A DNA stretch of 64,000 nucleotides from JBBQUN01 sp963717115 (GCA_963717115.1 CAVQVO010000020.1:496001-560000); one strand, 5' to 3'. Positions 44,020 through 55,676 are shown, counted from the first letter of the stretch. Made by a program: numbers and translations. Notes: generated from the letters alone by a model not told the origin.

Positions 44020-45186
44020 ATGGCGCCCGCGCCGCTTGCGGGACTGCGAGTGCTCGACTTCACCCGCGTCGTCGCCGGGCCGTTCGCCACCCGCATGATG
44101 GCCGATCTCGGTGCCGACGTCGTCAAGGTCGAGCCGCCCGATGGGGACATCACGCGGATCTGGGGCGACGTCCGCGGCGGCCAGTCCGGCTTCTACGTCC
44201 AGCAGAACGCCGGCAAACGAAACATCTGCGTCGACCTGCGCGCCGACGGTGCCACCGAGCTGCTCCTTCGCCTCGCCGAGGTCGCCGACGTCGTGATCGA
44301 GAACTTCCGACCGGGCATCATGGATCGATACGGCCTCGGTTACGGGGCGCTCCGGGCCGTCAACCCGTCACTGATCATGCTGTCGGTCTCGGGCTTCGGG
44401 CAGGCGAGCAGCCAGGCCGGCCGGGCCGCCTATGCGCCGATCCTCCACGCCGAGTCGGGTCTCCTGGCCCGGCAGGCGCACTTCGACCAGACCGCGCCGA
44501 CCGACCCGATGCTGTCGATCGCCGACACCAACGCCGCCCTGCACGGCCTGGTCGCCGTGCTCGCTGCGCTGCATCTGCGGACCCACACCGGGCTCGGCCA
44601 GCACATCGACCTCGCCATGCTCAACGCCATGACCGTCACCGACGACTACGCCCATCACGCGCTCGACGGCATCCCGATTCGTCGCCTCGGTGGCGTCGTC
44701 TGGCCGACCGGCTTCGGCCACCTGCTCATCGCGGCGAACGATCAGGCCCTGTGGTTCCTCCTCCAGCGGGGCGGGCGCGTCGCCGACGGTCTCGGTCCCG
44801 ACGCCTCGGTCGCCGAGAAGGTCGAGACCCGACGACGGGTGATGGTCGACTGGTTCGCCGGTTTCGCCGATCGCTCGGCCCTCATCGCCGAACTCGACGC
44901 CCTGAACATCGCCTGGGGTGAGGTGACACCGTCGGCGGAGGTGTTCGACACCGAACTCGCGCAGGAGCGACGGTTGTCGACGCTCGTCGATGATCGCGCC
45001 GGTGGGCAGCGCCGGGTCACCCAATCGCCCTACCATTTCAGCCAGGCGGTGGCCGGGGTCGCCGGACCGGCCCCCCATCGTGGTGAGCACAACGCCGCCG
45101 TACTCGGCGACTGGCTCGGTCTGGAGCCCGCCGGAGTGGAAGACCTGGTCGCATCCGGCACCCTGCTGGTCGGCCCGATCCCGTGA
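44020..45186 (+). CDS. CoA transferase, CaiB/BaiF family (class III)
   Basis: A 388-residue family III CoA transferase: LAGLRVLDFTRVVAGPFATR, MMADLGADVVKVEPPDGD, NAGKRNICVDLR and NFRPGIMDRYGLGY. The catalytic Asp is expected in the SIADTNAALHGL segment. It moves CoA between acyl groups, for example in racemase or carnitine-like pathways. The ATG at 44020 follows GAGGAG; a GTG at 43978 would add 14 acidic residues. The CoaA gene follows 16 bases after the stop. Confidence 0.87.
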   Translation: MAPAPLAGLRVLDFTRVVAGPFATRMMADLGADVVKVEPPDGDITRIWGDVRGGQSGFYVQQNAGKRNICVDLRADGATELLLRLAEVADVVIENFRPGIMDRYGLGYGALRAVNPSLIMLSVSGFGQASSQAGRAAYAPILHAESGLLARQAHFDQTAPTDPMLSIADTNAALHGLVAVLAALHLRTHTGLGQHIDLAMLNAMTVTDDYAHHALDGIPIRRLGGVVWPTGFGHLLIAANDQALWFLLQRGGRVADGLGPDASVAEKVETRRRVMVDWFAGFADRSALIAELDALNIAWGEVTPSAEVFDTELAQERRLSTLVDDRAGGQRRVTQSPYHFSQAVAGVAGPAPHRGEHNAAVLGDWLGLEPAGVEDLVASGTLLVGPIP

Positions 45187-45202
45187 CCTCCCGAAAGTCC
45201 CC

Positions 45203-46213
45203 ATGACCCCGACCGGTTCCGAAACCACCACCCCCGGCACCGTCTCCGGCAGCATCCCCGCTCCGGGGTCGTCGAGGGCGGCCGGGCCTCCGTCCCCCTA
45301 TCTCACGTTCACCGCCGACCAGTGGGCGGCGCTCCGGGCCGCCACCCCGATGAGCCTCGACGAGGACGACCTCGATCAGCTCCGCGGCATCAACGTGTCC
45401 CTCAGCCTCGACGACGTGGCCAGCATCATGCTGCCGCTCTCCCGCCTGCTCAACCTCTACGTCGGGGCGTCCCAGGAGCTCTACCGGGCCTCCGACACCT
45501 TCCTCGGCAAGCTCCCGGCCAAGGTGCCATTCATCATCGGCATCGCCGGATCGGTCGCCGTCGGCAAGTCGACCACGGCACGCGTGTTGCAGGCCCTGCT
45601 CGGACGCTGGCCCGACCATCCCCAGGTCGACCTCATCACCACCGACGGGTTCCTCCATCCCAACCGGGTCCTGGTCGAGCGGGGCCTGATGGAACGCAAG
45701 GGCTTTCCCGAGAGCTACGACCGGCGGCGGCTGCTGCAGTTCCTGTCCGACATCAAGTCCGGCGAACCGGAGGTGGTGGCTCCGGTCTATTCACACCTGA
45801 CCTACGACATCCTCGACGACACCGAACTCACGATCCGACAGCCCGACATCGTGATCGTCGAGGGTCTCAACGTGCTCCAGACCTCCGCCTCACCGGGTGA
45901 CACCCCGCTGTTCGTCTCCGACTTCTTCGATTTCTCGATCTACGTCGACGCACGCACCGAGGACATCCAGCAGTGGTACGTCGAGCGCTTCTTCACGCTT
46001 CGCGAGACGGCCTTCCTCGACGAGCGGTCCTTCTTCCGTCGCTTCGCCGATCTCAGCGACGACGAGGCCACCGCAACGGCAACGGCGATCTGGAAGTCGA
46101 TCAACCAGCGCAATCTCGACGAGAACGTGCTGCCCACCCGGGAGCGGGCCGACCTGATCCTGCGCAAGGGGGCCGATCACCGGGTCACCGAGGTGAAGCT
46201 CCGACGGCTGTGA
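45203..46213 (+). CDS. coaA: Type I pantothenate kinase
   Basis: A 336-residue kinase that phosphorylates pantothenate in the first step of CoA synthesis. The P-loop is GIAGSVAVGKSTTARVL, followed by LITTDGFLHPN, ERKGFPESYDRRRLLQFL, SHLTYDI and VIVEGLNVLQ. VDARTEDIQQWYVERFF and KGADHRVTEVKLRRL complete the family pattern. The first 30 residues are a Thr/Ser/Pro-rich extension. The gene lies directly after a CoA transferase gene, which fits CoA metabolism. Confidence 0.94.
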   Translation: MTPTGSETTTPGTVSGSIPAPGSSRAAGPPSPYLTFTADQWAALRAATPMSLDEDDLDQLRGINVSLSLDDVASIMLPLSRLLNLYVGASQELYRASDTFLGKLPAKVPFIIGIAGSVAVGKSTTARVLQALLGRWPDHPQVDLITTDGFLHPNRVLVERGLMERKGFPESYDRRRLLQFLSDIKSGEPEVVAPVYSHLTYDILDDTELTIRQPDIVIVEGLNVLQTSASPGDTPLFVSDFFDFSIYVDARTEDIQQWYVERFFTLRETAFLDERSFFRRFADLSDDEATATATAIWKSINQRNLDENVLPTRERADLILRKGADHRVTEVKLRRL

Positions 46214-46266
46214 GCAGCCCGGCCCCCGGGCGGTGACGTCGTCGTCCACCACGGGCGACGCGGCGA

Positions 46267-47808
46267 TCAGAGCGCGAGTTCGGCCTCGATCAGGTGCGGT
46301 CCCGGCTCGCCGGCGGCCCATCGCAGGGCATCGTGCAGCTCGGCACCGGTGGTCGCGCGGCGTGCGGGCACCCCGAACCCCTCCGACAGTTTCACGAAGT
46401 CGACGGCCGGCCCACCGAGGTCGGTCAGGCGGCGCCCGATGGCACCGACGTCGAGGCCGGCATTGGCCAGCTCGACGTCGAGGATCTGGTAGCGACGATT
46501 CGCGCAGATCACGGTGGTGACGTCGAGCCCTTCCCGGGCCATCGTCCACAGGGCCTGGCAGGTGTAGAGCGAGCTCCCATCGGCCTGCAGGGCGAACACC
46601 GGCCGGTCGGGACAGGCGACGGCGGCGCCGACGGCCGAGGGCAGCCCACCGCCGATCGCGCCTCCCAGGATCGCCAGCAGGGTGTGGGGCGCGGACTGCC
46701 CGGTGAGGTATCGGTAGGTCCCCCCCGACGAGATGCTCTCGGACAGCACGATGGCTCCCTCGGGGAGCGCAGCAGCGAAGGCCGTGCCGAGGTTCCGCGT
46801 GTCGAGGCGGCCCGGGTCGAACTCGGGCAGGGGCGGGTGGTCGATGGCCTCGTCGGTCTCGGCGCCGAGGGCCCCGGCGAGCTCGGCCAACACCCGGGCC
46901 ACGTCGCAGTCGGCGCCGGCCAGCTCGATCCGGCGGGCGTCGGCGGGGAGGGCGACCGACGGGGTGTCGGGATACCCGAAGAACGTGACGGGTTCGGTCC
47001 GGCCGATCATCACCGCGGTCGTGACGTCGGCGAGCGCGGCCAGGAGGGGAGTGGGGAAGTACGGCAGCTCGTTCATCCGGGGGAGGTGCCGACCGACGGC
47101 GACCTTGGCCGTTCGGGTGAGATGCACGTTCGCGCCGGTCTCGCGCCGGATCCGGCCGAGGAGTCGCACCGCCTCGTCGGAGATCTCGGCGCCTCCCACG
47201 ATCAGGGCGGCACCCGGATTCCGGAGCGCCGAGGCGGCCTCGGCGATGGCGGCCGCCTCGGGGTGTTCACGGGGAGCGACGTCGGCGTCGTGCAGCACGA
47301 TCTCGGCCGGGGACCAGGCATGATCGGCGGCCATCACGACGTTGGCGATGCGCTGATCGCCGGCCAGCGAGAAGGCAACGGCGTCGGCCATGGTCTGCCC
47401 GGCCCCCTGGGCCGACGGCGTGTGCATGGTGTGGCCCACCCAACCGCCGAGGGCATCGATGTCGGAGGTCAGGGGGGCGTCGAAGTCGAGGTGCCAGCTG
47501 GCCTGGTCGCCGATGAGGTTGATCATGGGGGTGTGATGGCGGCGGGCGTTGTGTTGGTTCGCCAGACTGTTGGCGAAGCCGGGGCCGAGGTGGAACAGCC
47601 CCAGCGCCGGCTTGCCGGCCATCCGGGCATAGCCGTCGGCGGCACCCGAGCAGACTCCCTCGAACGCGGCCAGGATCGAGCGCATCGTCGGCTGCCGATC
47701 GAGGGCTTCGACCAGGTGCAACTCGGTCGTCCCGGGGTTGGCGAAACACACGTCGATCCCGTTGTGGACGGCGTTGGCGATGAGATGGTCGGCTCCGGTG
47801 GTCGTCAT
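46267..47808 (-). CDS. TPP-dependent enzyme of the acetolactate synthase/benzoylformate decarboxylase family
   Basis: A 513-residue thiamin diphosphate enzyme. ANPGTTELHLVEAL begins the PYR domain, with the conserved Glu in AAFEGVCSGAADGYARM. The PP domain has GGAIGGGLPSAVGAAVACP and ALQADGSSLYTCQALWTM, where the canonical GDG is ADG, followed by ICANRRY. It is often named acetolactate synthase, but absence of a small subunit and the altered motif make another 2-oxoacid reaction equally possible. CAGACT lies 7 bases before the ATG. Confidence 0.82.
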   Translation of the reverse strand: MTTTGADHLIANAVHNGIDVCFANPGTTELHLVEALDRQPTMRSILAAFEGVCSGAADGYARMAGKPALGLFHLGPGFANSLANQHNARRHHTPMINLIGDQASWHLDFDAPLTSDIDALGGWVGHTMHTPSAQGAGQTMADAVAFSLAGDQRIANVVMAADHAWSPAEIVLHDADVAPREHPEAAAIAEAASALRNPGAALIVGGAEISDEAVRLLGRIRRETGANVHLTRTAKVAVGRHLPRMNELPYFPTPLLAALADVTTAVMIGRTEPVTFFGYPDTPSVALPADARRIELAGADCDVARVLAELAGALGAETDEAIDHPPLPEFDPGRLDTRNLGTAFAAALPEGAIVLSESISSGGTYRYLTGQSAPHTLLAILGGAIGGGLPSAVGAAVACPDRPVFALQADGSSLYTCQALWTMAREGLDVTTVICANRRYQILDVELANAGLDVGAIGRRLTDLGGPAVDFVKLSEGFGVPARRATTGAELHDALRWAAGEPGPHLIEAELAL

Positions 47809-47945
47809 GGGCGTCAGTCTGCACGATCACTCCCGGGTGTGCCATTGGCCCTCGGCCGAGCCCTCGGATCGGTGGTCGACGGTTTCGCCGACGCACCCAC
47901 CTACAGTTGCGGTCGCTTCGTCCGATTCTCCAAGCAGGTGAGGTG

Positions 47946-48061
47946 GTGGCGGCAGCGCGTCGCGTTGCCCTCGCACCGCTCGATCCCGACCCACCGACGA
48001 CTCCAAGGCTTCCCGTGTTCACGTTCTCCTCCGTTCCCGTCGATCCTCGCCGTACACGCTG

Positions 48062-48062
<1 letters not shown>
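47946..48062 (+). CDS. Possible 38-residue leader ORF before glgX
   Basis: GTG at 47946 follows the purine-rich AGGTGAGGTG and a TACAGT box at 47902-47907. The frame encodes 38 Pro/Arg-rich residues and its TGA (48060-48062) overlaps the glgX ATG as TGATG, an arrangement used for translational coupling. There is no homology evidence. The rest of the 253-base gap (47809-48061) holds only the two divergent promoters. Confidence 0.3.
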
Positions 48063-50271
<2,209 letters not shown>

Positions 50272-50275
<4 letters not shown>

Positions 50276-51696
50276 GAGTCCTGTTCGCCAGCGCCGAGCT
50301 CGCCCCGATGGCCCGGGTCGGTGGTCTCGCCGAGGCCGCATCGGGCCTGGTGCGAGAACTTCGGCGGTTGGGCGTCGACGTGATCCCGGTGTTGCCCGAC
50401 TACGGCGACGTCGAGCTCGAGCCCGGGCCCACCGGCGAGGTCGAGTCCTGGTCACTGCCAACGCCCGAGTGGGCCGGGCCGACCACCGCCCGCCGCGGGG
50501 TCGTCGCCGGGTTCGGCGACCTGATCCTGGTCGATCGGCCGGGCATGGCCCGGCCCCATCCGTATGTCGATCCCGTGACCGGACAGGGTTGGCCCGACAA
50601 CGATTTCCGCTTCTTCGCCTTCTCTGCCGCCGTTGCGGAACTGACCAAGATCCTGCAGCCCGACGTCTTGCACCTCAACGACTGGCACACCTCGGCCACC
50701 CTCGGATTCCTGGGCAAGCCACCGCCGACGATGCTGACGATCCACACCCTGGGTTACCAGGGCGTGTGTTCGGCCGAGTGGATCGGTCGCTTGCCGGCCG
50801 ACCCCTGGCGATTCGCCTGGTACGACTCGTGCAACCCTCTCCTCGGTGCGATTCGTTCCGCCGATGTCGTCGTCGCCGTGAGCCCGAACTACGCCCGCGA
50901 AATCCTCGATCCCGAACAGGGCATGGGGCTCGACCGCGAACTGGCGCGACGGGGGGAGGCGCTGGTCGGCATCCGCAACGGCATCGACGTCGGCACCTGG
51001 AATCCCGCAGCCGATCCGCATCTCCCGCAGCGCTACGACCCCGCCAACGACTCCATGGCCGCCATCGAGGCCGGACGCGCCGCGTCGCGCGCCGCGGTTG
51101 CCGCAGAGTTCGCGATCCCCGACGACGACCAGCTGGTCATCGCCATGGTCACCCGGCTCGTCGACCAGAAGGGGGTCGACCTCGCACTCGGCCTGACACC
51201 GTTCCTCGAACGCCTCCGAGCCCGGCTCGTCATCCTCGGTTCGGGGCAGGCCGAACTGGTCGATGCCGTCCGGCAGTCGGTCGACGTCGCCCCCGAACGG
51301 GTGGCGGCGATCACCGACCGGTACGACGAGCCCCTGGCCCATCGGATCTTCGCCGGCGCCGACCTGTTCGTGATGCCGAGCCGCTTCGAGCCCTGCGGCC
51401 TGGCCCAGATGCAGGCGATGGCCTACGGCACGATCCCCGTCGCCACGGCCGTCGGTGGACTGGTCGACACCATCGTGGACGCCGACGACGACCGCCCCCG
51501 GGGAACCGGATTCCTCGCCGGCCGGGTCGAACTGGCCTGGCTGGTCGACGCCACCCATCGGGCCGCCCAGGCCCACCGGCAGGCGGCACGGCGGCGAGCG
51601 ATCCAGAAACGGGGCATGGCCATCGATTGGTCGTGGACCGGTCCGGCGACCGAACACATCGGGCACTACGAGCGCCTGATCGCCCAGGGAGCCTGA
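50272..51696 (+). CDS. glgA: Glycogen synthase (ADP-glucose type, GT5)
   Basis: A 474-residue GT-B glycosyltransferase: the N-terminal FASAELAPMARVGGLAEAASG corresponds to the K-x-G-G-L nucleotide-sugar motif with Arg replacing Lys. LHLNDWHTSATLGFL, NGIDVGTWNPAADP, VTRLVDQKGVDL and MPSRFEPCGLAQMQAMAYG follow in the family order. It extends alpha-1,4-glucan from ADP-glucose made by GlgC. ATG overlaps the glgX stop. Confidence 0.92.
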
Positions 51697-51713
51697 GGGG
51701 CCTTCGAGATAGA

Positions 51714-51756
51714 CGAACCCTCAACCCTCGACCCTCGATCGAGGGTTGAGGGTTCG
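51714..51756. terminator. Bidirectional terminator between glgA and glgC
   Basis: CGAACCCTCAACCCTCGA (51714-51731) and its exact reverse complement (51739-51756) form an 18-bp stem with a 7-base loop. The CCCTCGA heptamer recurs within the arm and loop, so a shifted inner hairpin is also possible. It sits between convergent stops at 51696 and 51774. Confidence 0.85.
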
Positions 51757-51773
51757 TGTCGGAGCGACCGAGG

Positions 51774-53033
51774 TCAGGTGAAGCGGTAGTTCTTGGGCAC
51801 CGTCACGATGCCCGAGTCGGTCACACTGAACCGGGCCCGGTCCTCCTCGGGATCGACCCCGATCCGGGTGCCGGGTGGCACGTGGACGTTCTTGTCGATG
51901 ATCGCCCGGCGAACGATCGAACCGGCACCGATGCGGACGTCGTCGAACAACACGGCCCCGGCGACCTCGGCTCCGGCCCCGATCCGACACCCGGGGGCGA
52001 TGACCGCCTCGAACACCGAGCAGCCGCTCAGGATGCTCCCCGAGCTGACCATCGAGTTCGAGATGCTGGGCTGGAGGTCTCCGTCGACCACGAACTTGGC
52101 CGCCGGCAGCGACCGCCCGAGCGTCCAGATCGGCCACTGGTTGTTGTAGAGGCTGAACGCCGGGAGCGGCTGGATGAGGTCCATGTTGGCGTCGAAGTAG
52201 GCGTCGAGGGTTCCCACGTCGCGCCAGTAGCCCCGCTGCGTCGGCTCGTCGCCGGGGATCTTGTTGGTCGAGTAGTCGTAGACGGCCGCCTCGCCGCGAT
52301 CGACGAAGTAGGGGATGAGATCGCCACCGAGGTCGTGCTTCGAACCGTCGTTGTCGGAATCGGCCTGCAGGGCGGCTCGCAAGGCCGCAGTGGTGAAGAC
52401 GTAGTTGCCCATCGAGACGAACGACCGGTCGGGGTCGTCGGCAAGACCGGGGGGATCGGCGGGCTTTTCGAGGAAGGCCTTGATGCCGTGGCCCTCGCCC
52501 TGCTCGATCACGCCGAACTGATGCGCCTCGCTGCGGTGGGCCCGCAGAGCGGCGACGGTGACCGCAGCCCCGCTGGCGATGTGCTGATCGAGCATCGGGC
52601 GAGGATCCATGCGATAGATGTGGTCGGCACCGAAGACGAAGATGTACTCGGGCTGCTCGTCGTCGACCAGATTGAGGTTCTGGAACAGGGCGTCGGCCGA
52701 TCCCTGGAACCAGTGCTGACCGCGCCGCATCTGGGCCGGCACCGACGTCACGTAGTTCCCGAGCAGCGTCGACAGCCGCCAGGTCTTCGAGATGTGGACG
52801 TCGAGCGAGTGGCTCTTGTACTGCGTCAACACGACGATCTTGCGGTAGCCGCCGTTGGCCAGGTTCGACAGGGCGAAGTCGATGAGTCGGTAGTGCCCGC
52901 CGAACGGAACGGCGGGCTTGGCTCGGTCGAGTGTGAGCGGCATCATGCGTTTGCCCTCGCCGCCGGCGAGGACCACGCTCAACACTTGCGGACGGTTTCC
53001 GGGCTCGAGAGTCACCGTCCCATCCTTGCGCAT
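51774..53033 (-). CDS. glgC: Glucose-1-phosphate adenylyltransferase
   Basis: A 419-residue enzyme making ADP-glucose from glucose 1-phosphate and ATP. The nucleotide loop is VVLAGGEGKRMMPLT, then RAKPAVPFGGHYRLIDFALSN, the WFQGSADALFQNL segment, FGADHIYRMD and GVIEQGEGHGIKAFLEKP. The C-terminal left-handed beta helix (GSILSGCSVFEAVIAPGCR) is the regulatory domain. ATG at 53033; an upstream ATG adds ten Arg-rich residues. Confidence 0.95.
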   Translation of the reverse strand: MRKDGTVTLEPGNRPQVLSVVLAGGEGKRMMPLTLDRAKPAVPFGGHYRLIDFALSNLANGGYRKIVVLTQYKSHSLDVHISKTWRLSTLLGNYVTSVPAQMRRGQHWFQGSADALFQNLNLVDDEQPEYIFVFGADHIYRMDPRPMLDQHIASGAAVTVAALRAHRSEAHQFGVIEQGEGHGIKAFLEKPADPPGLADDPDRSFVSMGNYVFTTAALRAALQADSDNDGSKHDLGGDLIPYFVDRGEAAVYDYSTNKIPGDEPTQRGYWRDVGTLDAYFDANMDLIQPLPAFSLYNNQWPIWTLGRSLPAAKFVVDGDLQPSISNSMVSSGSILSGCSVFEAVIAPGCRIGAGAEVAGAVLFDDVRIGAGSIVRRAIIDKNVHVPPGTRIGVDPEEDRARFSVTDSGIVTVPKNYRFT

Positions 53034-53117
53034 CCGACGCCGACGTGCAGGCCATCGGGCCAAGAGGGCCGATCAGGCCACCGGCCACGATCACGGTCGG
53101 CCGTGAGACATTCGACA

Positions 53118-53287
53118 CTGGTTCGACCAGCCCATTGCCACGCAGGGTGTCCGTGGTGTTCACTACAGGGGCGGGTACCGGGAACAGTGCCGAGCGGGAA
53201 TCACCTCTGGCGGGCAGAGGTCCTGCACTGGCCACTTGTTCTCGACACCGAGAGGGCGGTCCGGCCGGACCGCCCTCTCACCCGTTT
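53118..53287 (+). ncRNA. Candidate structured leader RNA or small RNA with terminator upstream of yceI
   Basis: The 334-base gap between glgC and yceI has no gene but has ordered stems: CTGGT/ACCAG (53118-53130); a two-part stem with CAGTGC (53185-53190) pairing GCACTG (53225-53230) around ACCTCTG/CAGAGGT (53203-53221); then a 30-base perfect GC palindrome (53250-53279) followed by CCGTTTT. An aptamer-then-terminator order 80 bases before the yceI ATG fits an attenuator or riboswitch; a free-standing small RNA is also possible. It matches no known riboswitch class that I recognise. Confidence 0.4.
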
Positions 53288-53367
53288 TGCCGGCTTCGCC
53301 TCGTGCCCGCTTCGCCTGACGCACTGCCTTTACCTCAGCTTTCGGTCTCGCCGAGTTGGGTTCGGAC

Positions 53368-54132
53368 ATGACTGCTCCCGTTGCCCCTCGTCCAGAGACT
53401 TCGCGGCCCGGAGGAGGCCACCGAACCCGGAATCTGCTCATCGGCGCCGTGGTGGTCGTCGCCGTGCTGGCGGCCGGGGGAGCCTGGTGGTTGGGATTGT
53501 TCTCCGAGACCGAGGCCGAGGTCTCGATCGAGGAGGCAGCGACCGGACTCGACGACTCGACCGGCACGCCCGGCGAGGAGCCGGCAGCGCTCGACGACCT
53601 CACGGGCACCTGGAGCGTCGTGGCCGGTGAGCAGACCTTCGTCGGCTATCGGGTCGAGGAGGTGCTGGCCAACATCGGCGACATCACCGCCGTCGGACGC
53701 AGCGGAGCCGTGACCGGCTCGCTGGTCGCCGAGGGCAACACGGTCACCGCCGTCGACATCGTGGCCGATCTCACCGAGCTCAAGAGCGATCGATCCGCCC
53801 GCGATCGTCAGATGGAGACCCAGGCGCTCGAGACCGACACCTTCCCCGAAGCCTCGTTCAGCCTGACCGAACCCATCGAGATCCCGACGGTCCCGGCCGA
53901 TGCGTCCCAGGTCGTCGAGCTCACCGCCGTCGGCGAGTTGACCCTGCACGGGGTCACGCGCCCGATCCAACTGTCGCTGCAGGGAACCGTGGCCGGCTCG
54001 TCGTTGGTCGTCGTCGGATCGACCGAGATCCTGATGTCCGACTACGACATCGAGCCGCCGCGAGCGCCGATCGTGGCCAGCGTCGACGAGTTGGCCGTGA
54101 TGGAAGTGTCGTTGGTCTTCACCCGCTCCTGA
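53368..54132 (+). CDS. YceI-family protein with N-terminal membrane anchor
   Basis: A 254-residue protein. A membrane segment (LLIGAVVVVAVLAAGGAWWLG, about residues 24-44) precedes an acidic linker. The YceI lipocalin-like domain has GTWSVVAGEQTFVGYRVEE, VDIVADLTELKSDRSARD, TFPEASFSL and GELTLHGVTRPI. Such proteins bind polyisoprenoid or other long lipids outside the membrane. A structured terminator-bearing leader lies upstream. Confidence 0.87.
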   Translation: MTAPVAPRPETSRPGGGHRTRNLLIGAVVVVAVLAAGGAWWLGLFSETEAEVSIEEAATGLDDSTGTPGEEPAALDDLTGTWSVVAGEQTFVGYRVEEVLANIGDITAVGRSGAVTGSLVAEGNTVTAVDIVADLTELKSDRSARDRQMETQALETDTFPEASFSLTEPIEIPTVPADASQVVELTAVGELTLHGVTRPIQLSLQGTVAGSSLVVVGSTEILMSDYDIEPPRAPIVASVDELAVMEVSLVFTRS

Positions 54133-54296
54133 GCGGATCGACTGCCGAGATCCGTCCCTCGGGGCCCGTACGGGCCCGTTCGGCGCGCCCCATCGACCGG
54201 ATCGTGCGATGGGTGGAATCTCCCGGCGTGATCGTGGCACGGAGGCTCCACCAGGGATCGCGGCGTCACACCGACGAAGACACCTCCGCGCGGTAG

Positions 54297-54325
54297 TTGA
54301 CCAGGCAGGGTGGCGCGGCTACACA
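54297..54325 (+). promoter_or_regulatory. Sigma-A-like promoter upstream of the dipeptide importer
   Basis: TTGACC (54297-54302), a 17-base spacer and TACACA (54320-54325). This is the best -35/-10 pair seen in the gap. Confidence 0.5.
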
Positions 54326-54387
54326 ACCGCAGTGCCAACCGGCACATCACCGCTGGACGATCGGTCTCGATGTCCATTCGATGTCGA

Positions 54388-54417
54388 TTCGACAGGGTGC
54401 GTGACTGCGGTCACAAT
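54388..54417 (+). promoter_or_regulatory. Second promoter with an operator-like palindrome in its spacer
   Basis: TTCGAC (54388-54393) and CACAAT (54412-54417) are 18 bases apart. GTGACTGCGGTCAC (54401-54414), an exact 5-bp inverted repeat, overlaps the spacer and -10 box, where a bound regulator would block polymerase. Confidence 0.4.
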
Positions 54418-54545
54418 CCTGGACCACACTGGAACGAGTCCGGATCCGCCGGACGAGGTCCATCACGGGGCGGCTCGGCACGGCGCCGACCGCAACCCGC
54501 CAGTCTGCAAGCCAGCCAGCCCGTAACCATGAACCTGCCCGGGGG

Positions 54546-55676
54546 ATGATGAGCGACAAAGCGAACGGCAGAGAACGAGTTGCCGCAGCACCGTCCACGG
54601 ACGACCTGCTGGTCGTCAACGACCTACGAACCCACTTCGCGACACCTGCGGGGCTGGTCAAGGCCGTCGACGGTGTCAGCCTGAGCCTCAAGCGGGGCAC
54701 CACACTCGGCGTGGTCGGCGAATCCGGTTCCGGCAAGACCGTGTTGTCGCGCTCGATCATGCGGCTCAACACGGCTTCCAACGTGATCACGTCCGGCGAG
54801 GTGTTCTACGACGGCGAGGACCTCCTCAAGAAGTCCAAAGCCGAGATGCGTGACCTCTGGGGCGAAGAGATGGCCATGGTCTTCCAGGACCCGATGACCT
54901 CCCTCAATCCCGTGGTGAAGGTCGGCCGTCAGGTCACCGAGCACCTGCGCTATCACCTGGGCGTCTCCAAGGACGAGGCCAAGGCCACCGGGATCGAGCT
55001 GCTGCGCAGCGTCCGCATCCCCGAGCCCGAGGAACGGTTCGACGCCTATCCGCATCAGCTGTCGGGCGGCATGCGCCAGCGGGTGTGCATCGCCATCGCA
55101 CTGGCCTGCGGGCCCCGCATGCTGTTCGCCGACGAACCCACCACGGCACTCGACGTCACGGTGCAGCACCAGATCCTGAACCTGCTCCGGCTCCAGCAGA
55201 AGGAGCGGTTCATGTCGATGATCCTCGTCACCCACGACCTCGGCGTCGTCGCCGGTCGAGCCGACGAGATCCTGGTGATGTACGCCGGGAAGGCCGTCGA
55301 GAAGGCGACCACTCGGAACCTGTTCGCCGGAATGCGCCACCCCTACACCGAGGGTCTGCTCAATTCGATCCCCAAGGTCACGAATCCGAAGCACACCCGT
55401 CTGCAGGCCATCGCCGGACGCCCGCCGGATCTGATCAACCCACCCAAGGGCTGCTCGTTCTCGCCCCGCTGCCCCTATGCGCAGGCCCGATGCTTCGAAG
55501 AGGAACCACCGCTGCGCGCCGCCGACACCCCCGACCACCAGTTCGCCTGCTGGTATCCCGTTGGCACCCCCGAAGGCGAGGCCGCCTATCAGGCCAACCT
55601 CGATGCCGGTGTGCGCGTGACCCTCGCCGCAGCCGGACAGGGACTCGCCACCGAAGAACTCACGGTGTCGCTGTGA
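54546..55676 (+). CDS. Dipeptide/oligopeptide ABC transporter ATP-binding protein (DppD-type)
   Basis: A 376-residue ABC ATPase. Walker A is GESGSGKTVL, the Q-loop region is MVFQDPMTSLNPV, the signature is LSGGMRQRV, and Walker B is MLFADEPTTALD, followed by the H-loop THDLG. The C-terminal oligopeptide-family domain (NPPKGCSFSPRCPYAQARC) contains its Cys cluster, a likely Fe-S or metal site. It powers peptide import with the following four genes. ATG 54546 and 54549 are adjacent choices after GGGGG. Confidence 0.92.
   Translation: MMSDKANGRERVAAAPSTDDLLVVNDLRTHFATPAGLVKAVDGVSLSLKRGTTLGVVGESGSGKTVLSRSIMRLNTASNVITSGEVFYDGEDLLKKSKAEMRDLWGEEMAMVFQDPMTSLNPVVKVGRQVTEHLRYHLGVSKDEAKATGIELLRSVRIPEPEERFDAYPHQLSGGMRQRVCIAIALACGPRMLFADEPTTALDVTVQHQILNLLRLQQKERFMSMILVTHDLGVVAGRADEILVMYAGKAVEKATTRNLFAGMRHPYTEGLLNSIPKVTNPKHTRLQAIAGRPPDLINPPKGCSFSPRCPYAQARCFEEEPPLRAADTPDHQFACWYPVGTPEGEAAYQANLDAGVRVTLAAAGQGLATEELTVSL

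Larger units (their letters stand above)
54133..54545. other. 413-base intergenic region carrying the ABC importer promoters
   Basis: No gene is supported. GGGCCCGTACGGGCCC (54162-54177) and a 7-bp stem CCCATCG/CGATGGG (54189-54213) may end the yceI transcript. Two promoter-like arrangements lie at 54297-54325 and 54388-54417, so the importer mRNA would have a leader of 120-215 bases. Confidence 0.5.

Noticed and set aside
53034..53367. tRNA, RNase P, SRP or tmRNA gene in the glgC-yceI gap
   Set aside because: None of the conserved sequence elements of these RNAs (T-loop TTCRA box, RNase P core, SRP domain IV motif) could be found.
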